Shown: positions 53,986-63,104 of the stretch, in pieces
Position numbering within the stretch: position 1 is the stretch's first letter
Layout of the letters: each line of letters starts with the position of its first letter
From: JAHBNG01 sp039028975
GTDB lineage: Bacteria > Chloroflexota > Anaerolineae > Caldilineales > Caldilineaceae
Assembly (NCBI GenBank): GCA_039028975.1
Contig: JBCCHB010000085.1
Coordinates: 1 to 64,000 of the forward strand
Reading direction: 5' to 3'
Length of the DNA stretch: 64,000 nucleotides
Translations under genes and position numbers: made by a program
Notes under the pieces: generated by a model
Told to the model about the DNA's origin: nothing
The model's database searches: none
The model's input: only the letters and a program-made list of their open reading frames with translations

Positions 53986-55602
53986 ATGCCCAATCCCACA
54001 ACCCTGATCACCAACTCCCGAATCATCGACGGCACCGGCAACCCGTGGTTCTGGGGCGATCTGCTCCTTCAGGATGAACGCATTGCCGCCATCGCATCGC
54101 CTGGAACCATTGCCCATGACCAAGCGGAAACGATTATTGACGGCAAAGGCAAAGTTGTCTGCCCTGGCTTTATCGACATCCAAAGTCACTCCATTCTGCC
54201 TCTTATGGTCGATGGTCACTGTCTCTCTAAAATTACCCAGGGCGTGACGACAGAAATTATGGGAGAAGGGTGGACGCCAGCACCGACTGGTGGGCGAATC
54301 AGGGATCCGTATTCAGCCAGCTTAGTCAATTTTGATGTGGGTGAATGGCGAGAGCGCATGAAAGGCTGGGCGCGCTTTGGCGACTGGATGGAAGCGATGA
54401 TTGAGCAGGGTGTATCCCCCAACATTGGCTCGTTTGTGGGCGGTGGCACGCTGCGGGCCTACGCCAAGGGCTTTGAGATGGGGCCAGCCAATGCCGATGA
54501 ACTGGCGACCATGCGGCGGATCATGGCTGAGTCTATGGAGGATGGTGCCGTGGGCATTGCCTACGCGCTGATCTATCCACCAGATACCTACGTAAAAACC
54601 GACGAGATTGTGGAGGTCTGCAAGGTCGTGGCCGAATACAATGGCGTCTACGTCTCCCATCTGCGCTCGGAGGCCGAGACCTTCCACGAAGCGCTGGATG
54701 AGACGATTGAGATTGGGCGACGAGCCGACTGCCCAGTGGAGGTCTACCACCTTAAAGCCGCGGGACAGCCCAACTGGCATAAGATGCCTGCTATTATTGA
54801 TAAGATTCATGAAGCCCGTTCTAGCGGACTCGACATTACGGCCAATATGTATCCCTATCACGCCTCAGGAACTGGCTTAGCGGCCATGTTACCCAACTGG
54901 GTCTCAGCAGACGGCAAGTTCTTTGACAACCTGCGAGATCCCAACTTACGCAAACAGATCCAGACGGAGATGAGCCAGCCTGAATCCCTTCAAATGGCCG
55001 CCCAGCCAGAAGTCGTTATGCCCATAGGCTTTGAGAAGCCAGAGAACATGCAGTACGTGGGCAAGCGGCTGACTGAGATTGCCGAAATGCGTAACCAGCA
55101 CTGGACGGAAACCACCATTGAACTGCTCCTCTCGGAAGAGCAGCGTATTGGCACTATTTACTTCAAAATTAGCGAAGAGAATATCCGCCTTCAGCTTCCC
55201 CAACCCTGGATCAAAATCTCAACTGACGCAGGTGGATATGATCCCATTTGGGGCAAGCCACTCGGCCCAACACACCCACGATCCTACGGCACATTTCCAC
55301 GGGTTCTGGGCAAATATGTTCGAGAAGAGAAGGTCATTCCCTTAGAAGATGCCATACGCAAAATGACTTCTTCGGTTGCTGATCGACTTGGTTTGAAAGA
55401 TAGAGGACTTCTTCGCGAAGGGTACTTTGCTGACGTGGTGCTCTTTGATCCAGAGACGATTGCGGATCGGGCCACGTTTGAAGATTCACATCAGCTATCG
55501 GTGGGTGTTTCCGACGTTTGGGTCAACGGCGTTCGCGTGTTGGTAGACGGTGAGCATTCAGGGGCAACGCCTGGGCAGGTTGTGAAGGGGCATGGACGGT
55601 AG
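53986..55602 (+). CDS. N-acyl-D-amino-acid deacylase / amidohydrolase-family enzyme
   Basis: This encodes 538 residues, the usual length of D-aminoacylases. The N-terminal beta domain (NSRIIDGTGNPWFWGDLLLQ) leads into VVCPGFIDIQSHSIL. In classical members the motif is GFIDxHxH; here Gln replaces the first His. GVTTEIMGEGW, then GAVGIAYALIYPP, VYVSHLRSEAE, VEVYHLKAAG and STDAGGYDPIWGKP follow as metal-site and substrate-loop regions; the end RGLLREGYFADVVLFDPETI is the family signature. It hydrolyses N-acyl groups from D-amino acids or a related amide. It is cytoplasmic and stands alone on the plus strand. No clear ribosome-binding site was seen. Confidence 0.87.
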   Translation: MPNPTTLITNSRIIDGTGNPWFWGDLLLQDERIAAIASPGTIAHDQAETIIDGKGKVVCPGFIDIQSHSILPLMVDGHCLSKITQGVTTEIMGEGWTPAPTGGRIRDPYSASLVNFDVGEWRERMKGWARFGDWMEAMIEQGVSPNIGSFVGGGTLRAYAKGFEMGPANADELATMRRIMAESMEDGAVGIAYALIYPPDTYVKTDEIVEVCKVVAEYNGVYVSHLRSEAETFHEALDETIEIGRRADCPVEVYHLKAAGQPNWHKMPAIIDKIHEARSSGLDITANMYPYHASGTGLAAMLPNWVSADGKFFDNLRDPNLRKQIQTEMSQPESLQMAAQPEVVMPIGFEKPENMQYVGKRLTEIAEMRNQHWTETTIELLLSEEQRIGTIYFKISEENIRLQLPQPWIKISTDAGGYDPIWGKPLGPTHPRSYGTFPRVLGKYVREEKVIPLEDAIRKMTSSVADRLGLKDRGLLREGYFADVVLFDPETIADRATFEDSHQLSVGVSDVWVNGVRVLVDGEHSGATPGQVVKGHGR

Positions 55603-55668
55603 TCCTTCATAAGCGTAAACTTCAGAGCGGGTAAGTGAAACCGGACAGACTTGTTTGAGAATAGGACC

Positions 55669-55696
55669 TTGTCAGAATTCTATATTCGGTTATAAT
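55669..55696 (+). promoter_or_regulatory. Sigma70-type promoter of the PIN-like toxin pair
   Basis: TTGTCA (55669-55674), a 16-nt spacer and TATAAT (55691-55696). The predicted start of transcription near 55703 leaves a leader of about 38 nt before ATG 55741, which has GAGAGG upstream. Confidence 0.75.
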
Positions 55697-55740
55697 AGCG
55701 GTATGAACATTGTGAGTCGAAATAAACCGAGAGAGGAAAT

Positions 55741-56106
55741 ATGACTGAAATAGCGATACCTCTTCCCGTCAGTGTGGAACAGATTGCTGCGGCCGTTGAA
55801 ATGATGAGTCCAGTTGACCTAGATCGTCTGCTGAAGTTGGCACCCCGTCTGGGTGAGAGGGCAACCTCCATATCTCAACAGATAGAACAAAAAAATGAAC
55901 CCATAGATAGAGTACAGGCATGGGTAATGGAGGCGCTTGACCAAAAGCCATTGTCCTCAGATGCTCCTTTTTTCGATGGGCTTACACTGGGCGAATTTCT
56001 GGCACTATCTGATGACGACCAATCTGCATTATGGAACAAATGGCAAGGAACTGAATTATACGATATGGATGAGGTAGAGGTTGAGGAAGATGCTGTGCCT
56101 GCTTGA
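55741..56106 (+). CDS. Small acidic protein, probable antitoxin partner of the PIN-like protein
   Basis: This encodes 121 residues, with no recognised DNA-binding fold. The N-terminal half is helical (VSVEQIAAAVEMMSPVDLDR, LLKLAPRLGERAT), and the C-terminus is strongly acidic (DMDEVEVEEDAVPA). It overlaps the following gene by 17 nt, an arrangement typical of toxin-antitoxin pairs with the antitoxin first. I infer an antitoxin role from this layout, its acidity and its PIN-like partner, not from a family match. It is driven by the promoter at 55669-55696. Confidence 0.65.
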   Translation: MTEIAIPLPVSVEQIAAAVEMMSPVDLDRLLKLAPRLGERATSISQQIEQKNEPIDRVQAWVMEALDQKPLSSDAPFFDGLTLGEFLALSDDDQSALWNKWQGTELYDMDEVEVEEDAVPA

Positions 56107-56626
56107 TAAAGTCACAGCTCGATTCATGCTTCGTGCTCTACTAAAAATAGGTAATGCTGAGCCGTTGCATCCAGAAGAGCAAGAATGTCGTGAATTGTTC
56201 TCTCTGGGAATGACGGATGTTGTTACTCTTTGTATTTCGCCTGCAACCAATCATATCCTGCAGCAATTTGCAACAGACCCACGCTATACCAAGCTGATAC
56301 ATTCGTTTCTCCGAGAGATACCGACGTTTCTACCAGAACGCTACTTCAAACGGTGGTCTCGTCGTTTACGCGAATACGGTTTTACCAGAGAAGACGCAGC
56401 AATACTTGCATTAGCCTCCTTCGCTAGCCACGGTGGACATTTTACATCGGCCAATTACGTTGTCACTTTTGATCAACGTATGATGAATAATTGGAACAAT
56501 CAAGCCGCCGCCATACGTGCAAGATTCGATGCCATGCATATCGATCTTCTACCCCCTTACAGAGACGCTCGTCTTCCTTTTGTCGTTCTTCCAGATCAGA
56601 TCCCACTTGCTCAGGTGCCACCATAA
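56090..56626 (+). CDS. PIN-like domain protein, probable toxin
   Basis: This encodes 178 residues from ATG 56090; a TTG at 56081 is an alternative. It starts LCLLDKVTARFMLRALLKIG, with the early Asp expected in PIN domains, and has REYGFTREDAAILALASFAS in the middle and NYVVTFDQRMMNNW near the end, matching the spaced acidic residues (D, E/D, D) and helical cap of the fold. The last 40 residues (MHIDLLPPYRDARLPFVVLP) are an extension. PIN toxins are magnesium-dependent RNases. The family match is from pattern only and moderately sure. It is coupled to the acidic upstream gene. Confidence 0.65.
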   Translation: MLCLLDKVTARFMLRALLKIGNAEPLHPEEQECRELFSLGMTDVVTLCISPATNHILQQFATDPRYTKLIHSFLREIPTFLPERYFKRWSRRLREYGFTREDAAILALASFASHGGHFTSANYVVTFDQRMMNNWNNQAAAIRARFDAMHIDLLPPYRDARLPFVVLPDQIPLAQVPP

Positions 56627-56662
56627 TGTAAGGAATCATACTACATACAAAGGAGAAACACC

Positions 56663-57559
56663 ATGCCCATCTCATTCGGCCTCAACGTATGGTCCCGCCT
56701 CGTTGAAAAGACGTTCCCTTACCTAGACCAAACCTTCAAGCCCTTTGACTCGTTATGGATGCCCGATCACGTTCAGTACACGGACAATAAAGTATCTGAA
56801 GGCTGGAGCCTGCTGGCCTATGCCATGGCCCGCTACCCAGACAAGGTTTGCGGTCATGCTGTGCTCTGCAACAATTTCCGCAATCCGGCCCATTTGGCCA
56901 AAATGGCGGCAACCATGCAGGCATTTTCGGACGGTAATTTGGTCCTTGGCATCGGTGCTGGCTGGAATAAAGAGGAGTATCTTGCTTATGACTGGGACTT
57001 CCCGTCGGCCAAGGTGCGGATTGCCCAACTCGCCGAAGCGATCCAACTCATTCGCACCATGTGGACGGAGGCTCCAGCCAGCTATCAAGGTGAATATTAT
57101 CAGATCAGCGGTGCTTATTGCGAACCACGCCCCGCTCTCATTCCACCTGTCATGGTGGGTGGTTCGGGTGAAAGGTATTTGTTGCGGGTGGTGGCCCAAC
57201 ATGCCGATTGGTGGAACTACATCTATACCGATCGGGAGACCTATATCCACAAGCAGAATGTGCTCAAGGAACATTGTCGCGCTGCTGGGCGCAACTACGA
57301 CGAAATTGTGCAGATGACCAACAACGGCATTCTGATTGCACCAAATGAGCAGGAGCTGAAGAAATTACAAGATGATCCTGACGTGCGCCCTTACGCACCG
57401 GGTACACTTGTTGGTACGCCGGAACAGATTGTTGACCAACTATCTGAGGCCATTGATCAAGGTGCCACCTATATTACGACTCATTTCTGTGATGTGCCAC
57501 GACCCGATGGGACGCTCCTGTTTGCCGAAGAGGTGATTCCGAAGCTGCGAAATAAGTAG
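56663..57559 (+). CDS. LLM-class (luciferase-like) flavin/F420-dependent oxidoreductase
   Basis: This encodes 298 residues; AAAGGAG precedes the ATG. The TIM-barrel family marks are FDSLWMPDHVQY near residue 30, NNFRNPAHLAKMAATMQAFS, then LVLGIGAGWNKEEYLAYDWD and RIAQLAEAIQLIRTMWTEAP, and PPVMVGGSGERYLLRVVAQH. The C-terminal LVGTPEQIVDQLSEAIDQGA is also typical. Such enzymes use FMN or F420 to oxidise small organic compounds, including alkanesulfonates; which one applies here is not visible. It follows the PIN-like gene by 37 nt and converges with the DegT gene 20 bp away. Confidence 0.88.
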   Translation: MPISFGLNVWSRLVEKTFPYLDQTFKPFDSLWMPDHVQYTDNKVSEGWSLLAYAMARYPDKVCGHAVLCNNFRNPAHLAKMAATMQAFSDGNLVLGIGAGWNKEEYLAYDWDFPSAKVRIAQLAEAIQLIRTMWTEAPASYQGEYYQISGAYCEPRPALIPPVMVGGSGERYLLRVVAQHADWWNYIYTDRETYIHKQNVLKEHCRAAGRNYDEIVQMTNNGILIAPNEQELKKLQDDPDVRPYAPGTLVGTPEQIVDQLSEAIDQGATYITTHFCDVPRPDGTLLFAEEVIPKLRNK

Positions 57560-57578
57560 ACGAGTCGCTTCCTCATGG

Positions 57579-58778
57579 CTAGCCAACCTCCATTATCGCT
57601 TCCCCAATAATGGCCCCGATAAGCGCCACATCATCATCCGTCAAGCTTAGCGGGATGCGCATATCAAACAGTCCATGCATAACTCGGTCGCTCTCCGGCA
57701 GTTCCTGAGCAGACCCCATATACGCCCAGTGATGATGAGCACTCGTAAAGCCGACCGCGTTACGATGGCCAAACCACTTAAGCAAGACCCCTCGTTCAAT
57801 GCACAGAGCGTGGAAACTTTGCATCTGCTCACCAGTCAACTCATTCACGGTAAACTGAACGGAGCTGGCAACGTATCCTTCCTTCTCTGGCCGGTGGGGT
57901 AGGGTGATATGGGGGATCTCTGCCAAACGCTCTTCAAGTTGGGCATACCGTCTATTCCAGATAACAGTGCGCTCTTCAATGAGTGGAAGCTGGGGACGCA
58001 AAACGCCAGCAGCAAAGTTGCTCATACGCATACTGAAGTTGGGTGTCACGCCCTTCCAGCGCTCAAAAACCTCAGCATCTGGGCGCGCGCCGTGCTGTAT
58101 GTAAAGCATGTAGCTGCCCGAGTAGAGAATGGCTTTGGCTGCGATATCTTCGTCATTAGTCACCAACAGCCCTCCCTCACCAGAGTTGATATGCTTGAAG
58201 GTTTGGGTGCTAAAACAGGCCACGGCACCAAAGGATCCGGTTAGCTGCCCATTCCAGCTTGCGCCCATGGTATGGGCACAATCTTCAACCAAGGTTAGCC
58301 CAAACTCGTCACAAATGGCTGTGACCTCATCCATGTCAGCAATATGACCGCGCATGTGGGAGAGCATCAATACCTTTGCGCCCGATGATGCTGCCTTGTG
58401 ACGCAGGTCATTCAGGTCGATTAGATAGTCGTCGGTGATCTCAACCAGAACGGGTTCGGCATTGCAATGGGCAATCGCACCAGGAACCGGAGCCAGTGTA
58501 AACGCGTTCACGAGCACCAAGTCACCTGGCTCGACGCCTACACATTTCAGCGCCACAAATAGCCCGCAACCGCACGAATTAAGTCCCACGCAGTAGCTCA
58601 TGCGCATATACTCCGCATATTCCCGCTCTAATTCTAGTACATCTAGTTCATCCCCTTTGGCTTCCCCATAACGATGCAGCCGACCGTTCTGCATAAGATT
58701 ATTCGCGCGCACTATGCCAGCTTCAGGGATAGGGTCGGGTGCGCTCAAGTCTTTTGTGAAGGTAAGAGTATTAGTCAT
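57579..58778 (-). CDS. DegT/DnrJ/EryC1/StrS-family PLP aminotransferase
   Basis: This encodes 399 residues from ATG 58778, chosen because it begins 10 nt after the preceding gene's stop with GGATGAT upstream; a longer frame would overlap that gene. The fold type I marks are EREYAEYMRMSYCVGLNSC, LVEDCAHTMGASWNGQLTGS, and ACFSTQTFKHINSGEGGLLV, where Lys of TFKHI is the PLP-binding residue. The C-terminus HHHWAYMGSAQELPESDRVM matches the family. DegT enzymes transaminate keto-sugars or related substrates. In this operon it could act on a carbonyl made by the histidinol-dehydrogenase-like enzyme; that is inference. Confidence 0.87.
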   Translation of the reverse strand: MTNTLTFTKDLSAPDPIPEAGIVRANNLMQNGRLHRYGEAKGDELDVLELEREYAEYMRMSYCVGLNSCGCGLFVALKCVGVEPGDLVLVNAFTLAPVPGAIAHCNAEPVLVEITDDYLIDLNDLRHKAASSGAKVLMLSHMRGHIADMDEVTAICDEFGLTLVEDCAHTMGASWNGQLTGSFGAVACFSTQTFKHINSGEGGLLVTNDEDIAAKAILYSGSYMLYIQHGARPDAEVFERWKGVTPNFSMRMSNFAAGVLRPQLPLIEERTVIWNRRYAQLEERLAEIPHITLPHRPEKEGYVASSVQFTVNELTGEQMQSFHALCIERGVLLKWFGHRNAVGFTSAHHHWAYMGSAQELPESDRVMHGLFDMRIPLSLTDDDVALIGAIIGEAIMEVG

Positions 58779-58788
58779 TACGCTAAAA

Positions 58789-60069
58789 TCATCCAGGATT
58801 TCCATACTTCTGTATGCGAATATCAGCACTGCGGGCATGGGCTTCCATCCCCTCCAAACGAGATATGCGAGCCGTAGCCTTGCCAAGTTCAATACTGGCT
58901 TCCTCAGTCATCCTTTGATAGGTGAGGGTCTTGATAAATTTACTCACGTTGAGACCACCCGTATAGCGAGCGGCTCTGTTGGTAGGCAGGATGTGATTAG
59001 GGCCAGAGACTTTATCGCCGTAGGCGACCGTCGTCTCTTCGCCTAAAAAGAGGGAGCCGTACGTGGTCAAATTTTTGTGCCACCACTCTAGATCCCTGGC
59101 GTGAACTTCCAGGTGCTCAGCTCCATATCGGTCGCTGACTTCAACCATTTCTTCACGGCTCTCACATAAAACGACTTCACCACAGTTTTGCCACGCATCC
59201 TCTGCTGCCTGACGAGCCGTTTCTGGTAGCTTAGCAATCAGTTCTGGCACCCGCTGCAAAATTCGTTCGCCCAGCCTCCGATCTGTTGTGATGAGCCATA
59301 CGGGAGATGTGGGGCCATGCTCAGCCTGCCCGACTAGATCCACTGCAACAACCTCTGGATCGGCTGTCTCGTCGGCAATGATGGCAATTTCAGTCGGTCC
59401 AGCAAAGATATCGATCCCGACTTCACCAAAGAGCAGCCGCTTGGCCTCAGCCACGTACGCATTGCCAGGACCCGCCAGGACGTCTGCTGAATGCCCAGTA
59501 TAATGCCCATAGGCCATTGCCGCTATGGCCTGAACACCTCCAAGGGCCAGAATCTGATCGGCGCCGCAAAGATTCATGGTGTACAAGATTGCCGGGTGGA
59601 TGCCAACCCCTTCTTTGGCTGGCGAAGCAGCAATAATCTGCTTCACGCCAGCAACTTTGGCTGTTGTAATGCTCATAATGGCCGATGCAACGTGGGCATA
59701 GCGACCACCCGGCACATAACATCCTGCTACGTTGACCGGCACATGGCGGTGCCCCATGGTGACACCATCCTGAACGTACTCAAAATCGCTCATGCTGTTG
59801 CGCTGGGCTTGAGCGAAGGTTCTCACACGTTCATAGGCAAGCTGGATATCGGCTTTGAGTTCATCCGGAACCTGGGACGCAGCGTTGTCGATATCATCAC
59901 CTGAGGCCAAGAGCGGTCCGTCCCACCTGTCAAACTTGGCTGCGTAGGCGCGAACGGTCTCTTCACCGCCCTCTTTGATTTCACCTAAGATAGTCTGGAC
60001 GGTATCCTGTATCTCTGATTGTTTGTTTCCAACGGTATCCATTGCCTGTTTGAGGTATCTGTAGGTCAT
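58789..60069 (-). CDS. Histidinol-dehydrogenase-like NAD-dependent alcohol dehydrogenase
   Basis: This encodes 426 residues; ATG 60069 gives the family's usual length, while a longer frame reaches into the sulfatase gene. Conserved blocks: VAGCYVPGGRYAHVASAIMS, GGVQAIAAMAYGHYT, LAGPGNAYVAEAKRLLFGE, DIFAGPTEIAIIADETADPE and VDLVGQAEHGPTSP. Zinc ligands correspond to Gln and His of QAEH, Asp of GDKVSGPNHILPTN and the late His of GMEAHARSADI, and the catalytic Glu-His to GAEHLEVH. No other his gene is near. AEHG and the sulfatase/transporter context favour the HpsN-like side of the family, which oxidises dihydroxypropanesulfonate or similar alcohols. The true substrate is unproven. Confidence 0.85.
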   Translation of the reverse strand: MTYRYLKQAMDTVGNKQSEIQDTVQTILGEIKEGGEETVRAYAAKFDRWDGPLLASGDDIDNAASQVPDELKADIQLAYERVRTFAQAQRNSMSDFEYVQDGVTMGHRHVPVNVAGCYVPGGRYAHVASAIMSITTAKVAGVKQIIAASPAKEGVGIHPAILYTMNLCGADQILALGGVQAIAAMAYGHYTGHSADVLAGPGNAYVAEAKRLLFGEVGIDIFAGPTEIAIIADETADPEVVAVDLVGQAEHGPTSPVWLITTDRRLGERILQRVPELIAKLPETARQAAEDAWQNCGEVVLCESREEMVEVSDRYGAEHLEVHARDLEWWHKNLTTYGSLFLGEETTVAYGDKVSGPNHILPTNRAARYTGGLNVSKFIKTLTYQRMTEEASIELGKATARISRLEGMEAHARSADIRIQKYGNPG

Positions 60070-60193
60070 ATCCGTTCTTTCAAAATTATTCGCTTTCCGC
60101 AATCTTCTATAGAGCGTATCCCGTTTCCCTATGTTTACACAGCGCCTCTGAGGATAGCTGTCTGATTCAGGTTTGCGGTTTGAGCATCTGTAG

Positions 60194-61546
60194 CTACCAC
60201 ACATATGGAACGGTTCCTCCCTCATCAGTCATGTAACCCCAGCGCTTGATATACTCATCTCCATGCAAAAATTCATCATTTAGTTCGGCTAGTTTGGCGT
60301 CGAGCGCTTGATCAAGTTCAGCTTGCAACTGAGCCAATTCAGGCTGATTGACCAGATTTTTCTGCTGATATGGATCGTTTACATTATCATAGAGGACCCA
60401 CGGGCCATCCAATCTACGGGCATAGGTGTGGGTCAAGGTACGCAGGCCCCGATATTCTCGTCCACCATGGCGACGTTCGTACTCGCCAAAAGGATGGTAG
60501 CAAGCGATGAGGGCAGCGTTGGCAGGTGCCGAAGTTTGGCCATCTAAATAGGATGTATAGTCGGTTCCTGCTGCCGTATCTGGAACGGGTAGATCGGCCA
60601 ATCCAAGCAAGGTTGGCAGGAGATCCGGTGTATTGATGGGGCCATCAATCACTTGGCCCTCTTGCCCGAAACGACGTGGGTAGCGAATGAGCAGAGGCAC
60701 ATGAATGGATTCCTCCCAAGGGCGCTGCTTACGATATTCCCCTTGGGAATGAAGCATGTCACCGTGGTCGGACCAGAAGATGAAAATTGTGTTGTCGGCT
60801 ATCCCAGCTTCGTCAATGGTGGAGAGTAGATCGCCAACCAGATCGTCTAACGCGGTGCAGTGTGCATAGTATCCGGCCAACTCCTCTCGGGCCACGGCTT
60901 CCTTTTCAGGTGGTACGTTAGGATGAAGAGAGATGGCTGCCGGATCATACATGGCTCGATATCTTTCGGGTGCTGTCTCGTACGGGTTGTGAGGTGGCCC
61001 CCAGGAAAGAACAAGCAAAAAAGGATCGTCTGCATTAGCCTGGTCAGAGATGTACTTTTGGGCTTCCCGAGTTTGGGGAATTGCGTCATACTCAGGCCAC
61101 GTTAGCTTGGTGTCATCATTGCCGCTATAGTAAGCTGAATCTGGGTAGTTGTGGGTGCATTCTAGGACCATCCAATGCTCAAACCCCTGCCGTCGCTCAG
61201 GCGGGATGTAGTTGGAGCGGCCATGCCCATCTACGTGCCACTTGCCAATATAGCCTGTATTGTAGCCCCCAACTTTGAAGGCTTGGGCCAGGGATACGGC
61301 GTCGTTGCTTAAGCAGACGTCGTTAACAAAGATACCGTGCTGATGGGGATAACGGCCTGTTAATAGGGAAGCGCGAGCAGGGCTGCAAACGGGGCAGCCT
61401 GAAATTGCGTTGGCAAAATTTAGGCTCTGTTTGGCTAAGGTATCCAAATGGGGCGTTTGGACATTGGGATCTCCGCCAAAGCCAGTCGCCTGGTAGCGCC
61501 ACTGGTCAGCGAAGACAAAGACAACATTGGGGTGCTTGGGAGTCAT
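60194..61546 (-). CDS. Type I sulfatase (formylglycine-dependent)
   Basis: This encodes 450 residues; ATG 61546 follows AAAGGA. NVVFVFADQWRYQATG holds the first calcium ligands, and GCPVCSPARASLLTGRYPHQ has Cys54 in C-x-P-x-R, the site converted to formylglycine in sulfatases of the alkaline phosphatase superfamily. FWSDHGDMLHSQGEYRKQ carries the second metal site, and RRHGGREYRGLRTLTHTYAR a C-terminal block. No signal peptide, so it is likely cytoplasmic and acts on small imported sulfate esters. It is third in a five-gene run on this strand. Confidence 0.9.
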   Translation of the reverse strand: MTPKHPNVVFVFADQWRYQATGFGGDPNVQTPHLDTLAKQSLNFANAISGCPVCSPARASLLTGRYPHQHGIFVNDVCLSNDAVSLAQAFKVGGYNTGYIGKWHVDGHGRSNYIPPERRQGFEHWMVLECTHNYPDSAYYSGNDDTKLTWPEYDAIPQTREAQKYISDQANADDPFLLVLSWGPPHNPYETAPERYRAMYDPAAISLHPNVPPEKEAVAREELAGYYAHCTALDDLVGDLLSTIDEAGIADNTIFIFWSDHGDMLHSQGEYRKQRPWEESIHVPLLIRYPRRFGQEGQVIDGPINTPDLLPTLLGLADLPVPDTAAGTDYTSYLDGQTSAPANAALIACYHPFGEYERRHGGREYRGLRTLTHTYARRLDGPWVLYDNVNDPYQQKNLVNQPELAQLQAELDQALDAKLAELNDEFLHGDEYIKRWGYMTDEGGTVPYVW

Positions 61547-61576
61547 GAGAGGGTCCTTTCATTCCTTTGGGTTGAT

Positions 61577-62440
61577 CTAAGACTTATACGTTGACATGGG
61601 TATAACGGCAATCACCAAACCAATTACCATTGACGCCATGCCTGCCAGACGCAGAACTTCAAATTTTTCTCCAAATAGTATAGCAGATGCAATCGAACCA
61701 ACAACAGGCGTTAGCAGGGCAAAAGGGGCAACTGTTGCGGTAGGATAGCGACTTAATAGCTCTCCCCAAATGGCATAGGCGAGAATGGTCGCTACGGCCC
61801 CAAGGTAGAGAAGTGCGGCCAGACTATTCCATGATGAATTCATCAGTGCTTGTGGCAATGCCAATGGCCCATCCTGTATAATTGACAGCATCATAGCCGG
61901 AAGCGGCGTTACCAAACTCAGCCAGATCATCAAGGGAAACATCTTAACAGTAGATAGCTGCTTGACAAAAATGTTGCCTATGGCCCAGCTAATGGCTGAA
62001 ATCAAAGTTAAGGTTAGCCCAATCCCGGTCAAGCCCCGTCCAACCGTGAGTGCAATCATACCCAATCCAATAAAGGCAGCCAGAATGCCTATCTGCTGTT
62101 GTTGGGTCGGGCGTTCCTGCAGGACTATAGCAGCAAAGAAAACAGTGAAAAACGCTTGGGTCTGAACAATGACCGATGCCAGTCCGGGCGGCATGCCGTT
62201 GGCAATACCAAAGAATTGGAAGAGAAACTGACCGGTAAAAAGTGTAAGGCCAATCGGAATCAACATCCCCCAGGGAACGGGTGGCTTTGCAACAAAAATC
62301 GCTGGAATCGAAGCGATCGAAAAGCGTAATGCAGTCAACTGAGGTGGCGTAAAGCTATCTAAGGCGATTTTAGAAGCAATAAACGCAATACCCCATATGA
62401 TAGCGACGAAAACAGCCAAGACGCTATGGTACCATTTCAT
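61577..62440 (-). CDS. EamA/DMT-family permease
   Basis: This encodes 287 residues with about ten hydrophobic helices and two EamA repeats (VAIIWGIAFIASKIALDSFT; GAVATILAYAIWGELLSRYP). Members move small metabolites across the cytoplasmic membrane. It starts 3 nt after the HIT gene's stop and ends 30 nt before the sulfatase, so it is probably co-transcribed. The substrate is not predictable; export of a metabolite of the pathway is possible. Confidence 0.88.
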   Translation of the reverse strand: MKWYHSVLAVFVAIIWGIAFIASKIALDSFTPPQLTALRFSIASIPAIFVAKPPVPWGMLIPIGLTLFTGQFLFQFFGIANGMPPGLASVIVQTQAFFTVFFAAIVLQERPTQQQQIGILAAFIGLGMIALTVGRGLTGIGLTLTLISAISWAIGNIFVKQLSTVKMFPLMIWLSLVTPLPAMMLSIIQDGPLALPQALMNSSWNSLAALLYLGAVATILAYAIWGELLSRYPTATVAPFALLTPVVGSIASAILFGEKFEVLRLAGMASMVIGLVIAVIPMSTYKS

Positions 62441-62443
62441 TGC

Positions 62444-62836
62444 CTATTCCGGTCGTTGGTTGTCGGCCTGCTTCAACCGCCAACGGATTCCGCGCCCTGC
62501 CAATGGTTCATCAGCGAAGCGGGGGATGACATGTAAGTGAGCGTGGAAAACGCTCTGTCCACCAACGCGTCCACAGTTCCAACCAACGTTATAGCCATCG
62601 GGCTGCATGATTTCGTCGAGCCTTGCCTTTACCTGATGTAGCAAGGAATAAGTCGCTTGCCACTCATCTGGCGTCAAATCGAAGACTGTCTCTCGATGAG
62701 TCCGAGGAACAATCAGCCCTGAACCATTGAGAACGGGTTGGGGACCGCTTAAGAAAAGAGCGTGTTCATTCTCAAGAAGGACATCGCCGATGGCGTCATC
62801 GTAGATTTGTGGAGAACAGAATGGGCATGCGTTCAC
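62444..62836 (-). CDS. HIT-family nucleotide hydrolase/transferase
   Basis: This encodes 130 residues. N-terminal CPFC suggests a zinc clip; FHAHLHVIPR near the C-terminus is the HIT motif with His98, His100 and His102. LIVPRTHRETVFDLTP and YNVGWNCGRVGGQS match the family. These proteins cleave nucleotide-phosphate bonds; the exact substrate is unknown. It is the first gene of the minus-strand run to the DegT gene, divergent from the ABC binding protein. Confidence 0.88.
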   Translation of the reverse strand: MNACPFCSPQIYDDAIGDVLLENEHALFLSGPQPVLNGSGLIVPRTHRETVFDLTPDEWQATYSLLHQVKARLDEIMQPDGYNVGWNCGRVGGQSVFHAHLHVIPRFADEPLAGRGIRWRLKQADNQRPE

Positions 62837-62880
62837 TTTTCACTCCTCTTGTTGGAAGTACTATAGCGGCCAAATAAAAT

Positions 62881-62969
62881 TTGTACCCGTCTTGACGGGG
62901 ATGCCTTTTCTTCTTTGACTATTCCGAGTTAAACCGGATAAAAGTCGGGGCAAAATTTTCTGGCGGACT
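62881..62969. repeat. Direct repeat with TTGTACCCGTCTTGACGG, copy 1
   Basis: It starts TTGTACCCGTCTTGACGGGG and later holds AAAAGTCGGGGCAAAATTTT. Copy 2 shares the start and the GGCAAAATT part with scattered changes between. Confidence 0.65.
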
Positions 62970-63104
62970 AGAGTTGTTTCATGCAGTACTTGACGGAACC
63001 TGATTTACAGATTAGAATCTTAGTACCCTGTTATACTCTCCTCTTTTCTGCTGGCAACCGTTCTTGTACTCATGTTCCATGCCTTGCAGATGGTTGGATA
63101 AAGC

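Noticed and set aside
58789..60069. Part of a histidine biosynthesis operon
   Set aside because: Neighbours are a sulfatase and a DegT aminotransferase; no other his gene is in the window.
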